Below are positions 58,337 to 64,000 of a DNA stretch of 64,000 bases, piece after piece (position 1 is the first letter of the stretch; every line of letters starts with the position of its first letter). The DNA is taken from assembly GCF_003399445.1 (NCBI RefSeq), contig NZ_QUQO01000001.1, positions 2,477,001 to 2,541,000 on the forward strand, given 5' to 3'. This DNA is from Parvularcula marina. GTDB lineage: Bacteria; Pseudomonadota; Alphaproteobacteria; Caulobacterales; Parvularculaceae. A program made the translations under genes and the position numbers. A model generated the notes under the pieces. The model was not told where the DNA came from, did no database searches, and was given only the letters and a program-made list of their open reading frames with translations.

Positions 58337-61138
58337 ATGACAGACGAAAACGACACGCTGCCCAAACAGTTCGATCACCAAGAGGCCGAGGCCCGGCTTT
58401 ATGCCGCCTGGGAGGATGCCGGCTGCTTTAAGCCGTCCGGGACGGGGGAGCCTTATTGCGTCGTCATCCCGCCGCCCAATGTGACGGGCAGCCTGCATAT
58501 GGGCCATGCGCTCAACAATACGCTGCAGGACATCCTGATCCGCTTTAACCGGATGCGCGGCAAGAATGTCTTGTGGCAGGTCGGGACCGACCATGCGGGG
58601 ATTGCGACCCAGATGGTCGTCGAGCGCCAGATGATGGAGCGCCAGGAGCCGCACCGCCGGGAGATCGGGCGCGAGAAATTCGTCGAACGGGTCTGGGAGT
58701 GGAAGGCCGAAAGCGCCGGCGCCATCCAGAACCAGCTGCGGCGCCTAGGCGCGTCCTGTGACTGGAGCCGTGAGCGCTTCACCATGGATGAGGGGCTGTC
58801 GGCGGCCGTCCGGAAAGTCTTTGTACAGCTCTATAATGAAGGGCTGATCTATCGTGACAAGCGGCTGGTCAATTGGGACCCCAAACTCCTCACCGCGATT
58901 TCCGACCTTGAGGTCGAGACGCGCGAAGTGAAAGGCCATATGTGGCACTTTGCCTATCCGTTGACGGATGGATCGGGCGAGATTGTGGTGGCGACGACAC
59001 GGCCCGAGACGATGCTCGGCGATACGGGCGTTGCCGTGCACCCGGACGATGAGCGCTACAAGCACCTGATCGGGAAGACCGTGACCCTGCCGATTGTCGG
59101 ACGGGAAATTCCGATTGTCGCCGATGAACATGCCGACCCCGAACAGGGGACAGGCGCGGTGAAGATCACCCCGGCGCACGACTTCAATGACTTTGAGGTC
59201 GGCAAGCGGGCGGGCCTTGAGCAGATCATCATTCTTGATTTCGAAGGCCGCATTGTGACGGACCGGGAGGATATTCCCGAGGATCTTCGCGGGCTCGACC
59301 GGTTCAAGGCGCGCGAGCGCGTCGTTGAGCTGATGGAAGCGGGCGGCCACCTCAAGGGGATTGAGGACAAGGTCATCCAGCAGCCCTTTGGCGATCGCTC
59401 GAATGTCGTCATCGAACCCATGCTGACGGATCAGTGGTATGTCGATGCCGAGACCATGGCCGAGCCGGCCCTGAAAGCCGTGCAGGAGGGGAAGACCAAA
59501 TTCATCCCCGAGAACTGGACCAAGACCTATTATCAGTGGCTGGAGAATATCCAGCCCTGGTGCATCTCCCGCCAGCTCTGGTGGGGGCACCAGATCCCGG
59601 TGTGGTATGGGTTACATCTCCAACCGATTCCCGACACTAACGGAAACCTGATTGAGCATCATCCCCGATTACATTCGGAGATTCCATTTTGTGCACTGAC
59701 AGTCGAGGAGATCGTTCGTGAAGCTGAAGAGTACTATGGTCGCAATGTAGTGATCATTGAAGACTACAGCGAATTTCAAAATGCATGCGAGCGGTTCGTG
59801 CTTAATTATAATGCAGATCCTGGTCCGGCGCCACTCTATCAAGATCCAGACGTTCTCGATACGTGGTTTTCGTCCGCGCTCTGGCCATTCTCGACACTGG
59901 GGTGGCCGGACGAAACGCCGGAGCTGGAGAAATTCTATCCGACCGCGACACTGTCGACGGCATTCGACATCATCTTCTTCTGGGTCGCCCGGATGATGAT
60001 GATGGGGATGCACTTCATGAAAGAAGTGCCGTTCAAGGATGTTTACATCCACGCCATCGTTCGTGACGAGCACGGACAGAAAATGTCCAAATCCAAGGGC
60101 AATGTCATCGACCCGCTCATCAAGATGGATGAGTATGGGACGGACTCACTCCGCTTCACGCTGGCCGCCATGGCGGCGCCCGGCCGGGATGTGAAACTCG
60201 CCGACCAGCGGATCGAGGGCTACCGGAATTTCCGCACCAAGCTGTGGAATGCCGCGCGCTTTGCCGAGATGAATGAATGCGCTGTCGCTGAGGGTTTTGA
60301 TCCGGCAAAGGTTCAAACCCCGCTCGCGCAATGGATCCTGCACGAGGCGTCAGCGGCGGAGGCGGCGATCACGACGGCACTCGACAATTACCGGTTCGAT
60401 GATGCGGCGAATGCGGTTTATCAGTTCACGTGGAATATCTATTGCGACTGGTTCCTCGAATTCGCAAAGCCTGTCTTCCATGGCGAGGATGAAGCCGCGA
60501 AAGCGGAGATCCGTTCGGTCGGGGCGTATGTGCTCGACCGCATCCTTGTCCTGCTCCACCCCTTCATGCCGTTTGTGACCGAAGAATTATGGGCGCAGAC
60601 GGGCAAGCGCGATGGCTTCGTGATGCTGGCGGACTGGCAGGGGCCGGGGATCGAGAACCCGCAGGCCGCGGCTGACCTCAACGCCGTCATTGAGCTGATT
60701 TCGGAAATCCGGTCGCTCAAGGCCGAGATGAATATTCCGCCTTCGGTCAAAATGCCGCTGACGGCGCTCTCTGCGGATGACGTGACCAAAGCCCGCCTGA
60801 CGGGCTTTACCGATCTTATCGAACGGCTCGCCCGGATCGAGGGGATCAGCTTTGCTGAGGAACCGCCCAAAGGCGCTGCGCAGCTGGTCGTTGGCGGCGT
60901 GTCATACGCGCTCGCCATTGCCGACTTCATTGATCTTGATGCGGAGAAAGCCCGCCTCACCAAGGAAATCGGTAAGACTGAAGGCGAGATCAAGAAGATC
61001 GACGGCAAGCTGTCGAATGAGAATTTCGTCTCTCGCGCCCCCAAAGAGGTCGTTGAGGAACAGCATGCCCGCCGTGAGGCCTTCACGGCGGATCTTGAAA
61101 AGCTGAAAGCCGCACTCAGCCGGCTGGAAGCGCTTTAA
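58337..61138 (+). CDS. valS: Valyl-tRNA synthetase
   Basis: A 933-residue class I synthetase. HMGH (54-57) and KMSKS (582-586) bind ATP; PPPNVTGSLHMGH and the CP1 editing domain (TTRPETMLGDTGVAVHPDD, FEGRIVTDREDIPEDL) are clear, and RQLWWGHQIPVWYG and DVLDTWFSSALWPFSTLGW frame the middle. A C-terminal coiled coil (about 840-930) binds tRNA. Between YG and PDVLDTW (about residues 426-502) is a stretch of roughly 77 residues that most relatives lack, coded by bases much poorer in G+C. The gene diverges from the amidohydrolase gene. Confidence 0.97.
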   Translation: MTDENDTLPKQFDHQEAEARLYAAWEDAGCFKPSGTGEPYCVVIPPPNVTGSLHMGHALNNTLQDILIRFNRMRGKNVLWQVGTDHAGIATQMVVERQMMERQEPHRREIGREKFVERVWEWKAESAGAIQNQLRRLGASCDWSRERFTMDEGLSAAVRKVFVQLYNEGLIYRDKRLVNWDPKLLTAISDLEVETREVKGHMWHFAYPLTDGSGEIVVATTRPETMLGDTGVAVHPDDERYKHLIGKTVTLPIVGREIPIVADEHADPEQGTGAVKITPAHDFNDFEVGKRAGLEQIIILDFEGRIVTDREDIPEDLRGLDRFKARERVVELMEAGGHLKGIEDKVIQQPFGDRSNVVIEPMLTDQWYVDAETMAEPALKAVQEGKTKFIPENWTKTYYQWLENIQPWCISRQLWWGHQIPVWYGLHLQPIPDTNGNLIEHHPRLHSEIPFCALTVEEIVREAEEYYGRNVVIIEDYSEFQNACERFVLNYNADPGPAPLYQDPDVLDTWFSSALWPFSTLGWPDETPELEKFYPTATLSTAFDIIFFWVARMMMMGMHFMKEVPFKDVYIHAIVRDEHGQKMSKSKGNVIDPLIKMDEYGTDSLRFTLAAMAAPGRDVKLADQRIEGYRNFRTKLWNAARFAEMNECAVAEGFDPAKVQTPLAQWILHEASAAEAAITTALDNYRFDDAANAVYQFTWNIYCDWFLEFAKPVFHGEDEAAKAEIRSVGAYVLDRILVLLHPFMPFVTEELWAQTGKRDGFVMLADWQGPGIENPQAAADLNAVIELISEIRSLKAEMNIPPSVKMPLTALSADDVTKARLTGFTDLIERLARIEGISFAEEPPKGAAQLVVGGVSYALAIADFIDLDAEKARLTKEIGKTEGEIKKIDGKLSNENFVSRAPKEVVEEQHARREAFTADLEKLKAALSRLEAL
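59612..59848 (+). other. Low-G+C insertion inside valS
   Basis: In 59641-59820, 80 of 180 bases are G or C, against 33 of 60 at 59401-59460. The stretch codes for residues about 426-502 of ValS, with rare codons (TTA, AAT, ATT), including EEIVREAEEYYGRNVVIIED. It interrupts the normal spacing between the VWYG strand and the DVLDTW motif but leaves the frame open. Confidence 0.65.
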
Positions 61139-61148
61139 GCCATCGTCA

Positions 61149-61259
61149 CCCCGGCTGACGCGAGGCAAGGCCGAGCGGAACGCCGGGGCCCATCTCTGAT
61201 CCCCTCATCCCGTCTCGATTGGTCGGGTCGGTGATGGACCCCGGGGCTTCGCCCGGGGT
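61149..61259. repeat. Palindromic intergenic element between valS and ggt
   Basis: CCCCGGC (61149-61155) and GCCGGGG (61182-61188) form one inverted repeat. ACCCCGGG (61238-61245) and CCCGGGGT (61252-61259) form a strong hairpin. The whole looks like the palindromic GTCACCCCGG... repeats common between genes in alphaproteobacteria. It may also act as a two-way terminator for the convergent genes. Confidence 0.6.
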
Positions 61260-61279
61260 GACGGGAAAATTATCCCCGC

Positions 61280-63067
61280 TTATTTCCCCGTCAGGCAGAC
61301 GCCTTCGCGGCGCGGGTCGGCACCGCATTCAACCTTGCCGTGATCGAGCCTGAATCCGTGTAGGGACGAGCTGATTTCCCGGACATTCACGGTGAGGCCA
61401 TAATCCTCCATCGCGGCGACGGTCTCGGCGGGGGCTGTGTCCTCGACAAAGACAAAGCCGACGCGGGTCGTCACATGGTAATGGCTGATCGCATCCTGCC
61501 ACGGCATGTCATAGCCGAGAGCGAGGAGGAGGGTTTTCGTGACATGGCCGATGATATTGGCGCCCCCGGCTGAGCCGATCGCGGCAACGGGCTTTCCGTC
61601 CTTATCCAGAACGATTGTTGGCGTCATGGAGCTGCGCGGGCGCTTGCCCGGACCAACCGCGTTGACGACGACCATGCCGTCCTGCACCGGCTCGAAGGAG
61701 AAATCCGTCAGCTCATTGTTGAGGAACATGCCCCCCGACATGAACTTGCTGCCAAAGGCCGATTCAACCGTGCCCGTCATCGAGACGATATTGCCGTACC
61801 GGTCCATGGTCGAGAAATGCGTCGTACCCGGCACTTCGTCCGATGCATCGGCCTGACGGTCCTCGTTCAGTTTGCCACCGAAAGGCTCTCCGGCGGAGAC
61901 TTCTGCTGCCGAGAAGGTGCCGATGAGCGCGGAACGCTCGCGAAGATAGGCAGGCTCGATAAGGGCTTCGGCGACTTCTTCGCTCGTGATTTCCGGCGTG
62001 CCCATGGCGGTCGGGTCGCCCAGATAATCCGCGCGGTCGGCATAGGCGAGGCGGCCTGCCTCCCCATACATCATCCACAGCTCAGGCCCCGGAGTTTCAG
62101 GCAGACCCTTGGCTTCCATCATGCCGAGGGTCTGGAGCATGGCGAGCGCGGAACTTGGCGGCGCCATGGTGCAGATCTCATAGCCCTTGAAGTCGCCGCA
62201 GACGGCCTCGCGGGCGACCGGCTCATATTCGAAGATGTCATCAAGCGCGATCAGCGGCTGGCCGGCGCGGGTGGCCACGGCATCGACAATGCCTTGCGCG
62301 ATATCGCCGGAATAAAAGGCCCCGGCGCCATTATCCGCAATGGTACGGACGGTTTCGGCATAGGGTGCATTCTTGAAGACGGCGCCTTCGGCAAGCGTTG
62401 ATCCGTCTTCTGAGAAATAAAGCGAATGGGCCATCTCGTCGGCGGCAAGGAAGCTTGCGCTATCTTTGAGAACCTTGGCCATGCGGGGGGAGACCTCGAA
62501 CCCTTCGCTAGCAAGGCGGTAGGCGTCGGCATAGAGCTCTGACCATTCAAGCCGCCCATGCTCCCTGTGCGCCATGTCCATCATCGCCACGACACCGGGC
62601 ACGCCGACGGCACGGCCCGAGCCGAGCGCCACGCGGTAGCTCATCCGGCTGCCGTCATCGTTCAGGAAGAGCTCGCGGCTGGCGGTGAAGGGGGCCGTCT
62701 CCCGGCCATCATAGGCGGTCACGGCGCCGGACTGCGCGTCATAATAGAGCATGAACGCGCCGCCCCCGAGGCCGGAGGATTGCGGCTCAACAAGGCCAAG
62801 GACCGCCTGCACGGCGATCGCGGCGTCTACCGCCGTGCCGCCTTCGCGCAAGATGCGGGCGCCGGCTTCGGTTGCGAGGGGGTGGGCCGAGGACACCGCC
62901 CATTTATGTGTGGCGTCGGTTTCATTGGCTTCCGGCTGGCCTTCATCTGAGCCGATCGGGGCTGCAGCGGGCGGATCTGCTGCATCTCCTGCCTCTGGGG
63001 TTTTCTCACCACCGCCACAGGCGGCTACAGCTAAGGCAAGGCAGGCAGGCAGAATGATGTTTTTCAT
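61280..63067 (-). CDS. ggt: Gamma-glutamyltransferase (lipoprotein)
   Basis: A 595-residue enzyme from ATG 63067 with a signal peptide and lipobox (AVAACGGG). The proenzyme self-cleaves before the catalytic Thr in GTTHFSTMD. Other landmarks are SAHPLATEAGARILREGGTA, LGGGAFMLYYD, FMSGGMFLNNELTDF and the C-terminal GSAGGANIIGHVT. It degrades glutathione and transfers gamma-glutamyl groups. The open frame upstream of 63067 has no homology. It converges with valS. Confidence 0.94.
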   Translation of the reverse strand: MKNIILPACLALAVAACGGGEKTPEAGDAADPPAAAPIGSDEGQPEANETDATHKWAVSSAHPLATEAGARILREGGTAVDAAIAVQAVLGLVEPQSSGLGGGAFMLYYDAQSGAVTAYDGRETAPFTASRELFLNDDGSRMSYRVALGSGRAVGVPGVVAMMDMAHREHGRLEWSELYADAYRLASEGFEVSPRMAKVLKDSASFLAADEMAHSLYFSEDGSTLAEGAVFKNAPYAETVRTIADNGAGAFYSGDIAQGIVDAVATRAGQPLIALDDIFEYEPVAREAVCGDFKGYEICTMAPPSSALAMLQTLGMMEAKGLPETPGPELWMMYGEAGRLAYADRADYLGDPTAMGTPEITSEEVAEALIEPAYLRERSALIGTFSAAEVSAGEPFGGKLNEDRQADASDEVPGTTHFSTMDRYGNIVSMTGTVESAFGSKFMSGGMFLNNELTDFSFEPVQDGMVVVNAVGPGKRPRSSMTPTIVLDKDGKPVAAIGSAGGANIIGHVTKTLLLALGYDMPWQDAISHYHVTTRVGFVFVEDTAPAETVAAMEDYGLTVNVREISSSLHGFRLDHGKVECGADPRREGVCLTGK

Positions 63068-63148
63068 GGATGTTCCCCAAGGGCAGATAAACCGGACCTT
63101 ACGGCCTGCCGCCACTTGCAAACAACCCAATAGCCTCTCTGGTTCCCT

Positions 63149-63619
63149 TTAGCGGGCCTCTATCGGCAAATTGACCTTGATCTCGCCTGCCTTCTCAAAG
63201 GTCAGGGTGATCTCGGCGGTCTCGGATTCGGCAAGCGCGGCGTCAGGATTGATGAGCATCAGGTGGTATCCGCCCGGCTTGAGCTGGACCTTGGACTGGC
63301 TGGGCAGATCGAGGTTTTCGACCTTGCGCATCTTCATCATGCCGTCATCCATCGACATTTCGTGGATCTCGACGGTGGCCAGCGGAGAGGACGCCGTCAG
63401 CAGCACATCATCCGCATCGGCGATGATATCGAGATAGGCGGCAGTCGTGAGCGAGCCGGGCTTGGGCGCTTTGACATAGCCATTCTCGATCGTGATGCCG
63501 GTTTCCGATGTCATCTCAGCATGTGTTTCGGCCGCGGGGGCGTCATCTTTGCCGCAGGCCGTGAGGGCGAAAAGCAGCGATGCAGCCGCCGCCTTGGCAA
63601 TCAGGTCAGTCCGGGCCAT
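63149..63619 (-). CDS. Copper chaperone PCu(A)C-like protein
   Basis: A 156-residue periplasmic protein with a lipobox-like signal (LLFALTACGKD). The copper motif is EIHEMSMDDGMMKMR followed by a distant GGYHLMLIN, as in the PCu(A)C family (His and Met ligands). It delivers Cu(I) to cytochrome c oxidase or handles excess copper. It is coded 81 bases upstream of ggt on the same strand (start 63619). Confidence 0.93.
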   Translation of the reverse strand: MARTDLIAKAAAASLLFALTACGKDDAPAAETHAEMTSETGITIENGYVKAPKPGSLTTAAYLDIIADADDVLLTASSPLATVEIHEMSMDDGMMKMRKVENLDLPSQSKVQLKPGGYHLMLINPDAALAESETAEITLTFEKAGEIKVNLPIEAR

Positions 63620-63720
63620 ATGCGGTCTCCTTGAAAGACATCAAAAACGTCCCGCGCCGATAGCGCCGACCCCTCCGGGCGGCAAGGCGGCAAGAGCGCG
63701 CGGGGGCGACAGGAGGCCCG

Positions 63721-64000
63721 ATGACCCCAGCTGAAATCACAAAACTCGAACGCTATTTGCGCAGCCGCTTCCATGATGACAGCCTCGCGCTGAAAAGCGT
63801 CGAAGGCGCGCCCGCCGCCGGGGTTTATATCGGCGAGGATTTCCAGGGCATTCTGACCCGTGACGAAGACGAGGGAGAGGTTTCCTATGACTTCGTGATG
63901 CGGCTCGAAAGCGAGGAAGAAACCCTGACCGCCTGGGAAATGATGCGCCTGCAGCAGGTGCTGGCCGAGAAACTCAAGGATCCGAAGATCCTGCTCAAGA
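63721..64000 (+). CDS. DUF3126 family protein (3' truncated by window)
   Basis: ATG 63721 follows AGGAGG (63711-63716) by four bases. The first 60 residues (TPAEITKLERYLRSRF, VYIGEDFQGILTRDEDEGEV) match my memory of DUF3126, a small alphaproteobacterial family. The frame continues past the family's usual length into a Glu/Lys-rich helix and has no stop before 64000, so the end is not seen. It diverges from the copper chaperone gene. Confidence 0.7.
   Translation, partial: MTPAEITKLERYLRSRFHDDSLALKSVEGAPAAGVYIGEDFQGILTRDEDEGEVSYDFVMRLESEEETLTAWEMMRLQQVLAEKLKDPKILLK

Noticed and set aside
1-64000. CRISPR arrays, tRNA genes, rRNA genes and insertion sequences
   Set aside because: I saw no regularly spaced repeats, no tRNA cloverleaf outside the tmRNA acceptor, no rRNA and no transposase.

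Overview
The window looks like chromosomal DNA from an alphaproteobacterium of fairly high G+C. The evidence is a circularly permuted two-piece tmRNA gene, a Rhodobacter-type gene transfer agent (GTA) cluster, and families common in that class (DUF1491, DUF2336, DUF3126). I cannot name the genus; the Caulobacterales, Hyphomonadales and Parvularculales are reasonable guesses.

Layout. 1-6397: end of a sensor kinase, DUF1491, DUF2336, a class A penicillin-binding protein, a YcgN-type cysteine-cluster protein and a lipoprotein serine hydrolase. 6503-19693: an apparently complete GTA structural cluster on the + strand (g1 to g15 equivalents). It includes a tail assembly chaperone pair that seems to be joined by a lambda-type -1 frameshift. 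19784-31327: a GAF-PAS protein with no output domain, a CbpA-like co-chaperone, a DegP/HtrA protease, an OmpR-type two-component system, HU, GlnE and a PAS histidine kinase. 31449-36040: a type I secretion operon (ABC, HlyD, TolC). 36218-37933: PhoD. 38203-40717: a spermidine operon (ornithine decarboxylase, AdoMet decarboxylase, spermidine synthase) behind a structured leader. 40858-47493: a small membrane protein, crotonase, DHFR and ThyA, a membrane protein and an M16 peptidase.

47496-50731 is the clearest accessory segment. It holds an XRE-type regulator and a large NACHT (STAND) ATPase ending in about 29 pentapeptide repeats. It is visibly poorer in G+C than its neighbours, lies two bases from the M16 gene on one side and next to ssrA on the other, and resembles an uncharacterised sensor or defence module. 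50890-51236 is ssrA (tag ANDNSSEGFALAA). The rest holds a secreted protein with an HELVH zinc-protease-like motif, GNAT, a lipoprotein cytochrome c, Apt, TerB-like, PanB, a PLP decarboxylase, an M20 amidohydrolase, ValS with an unusual low-G+C insertion, gamma-glutamyltransferase, a PCu(A)C copper chaperone and the start of a DUF3126 protein.

How the genes work together: the GTA genes would build a small tailed particle (terminase, portal, HK97 protease and capsid, connectors, tail, baseplate). The three polyamine genes convert ornithine to spermidine. ThyA and DHFR form the thymidylate cycle. The secretion genes form a full channel whose substrate is not in the window. All functions are inferred from reading the sequence; no database search was run.
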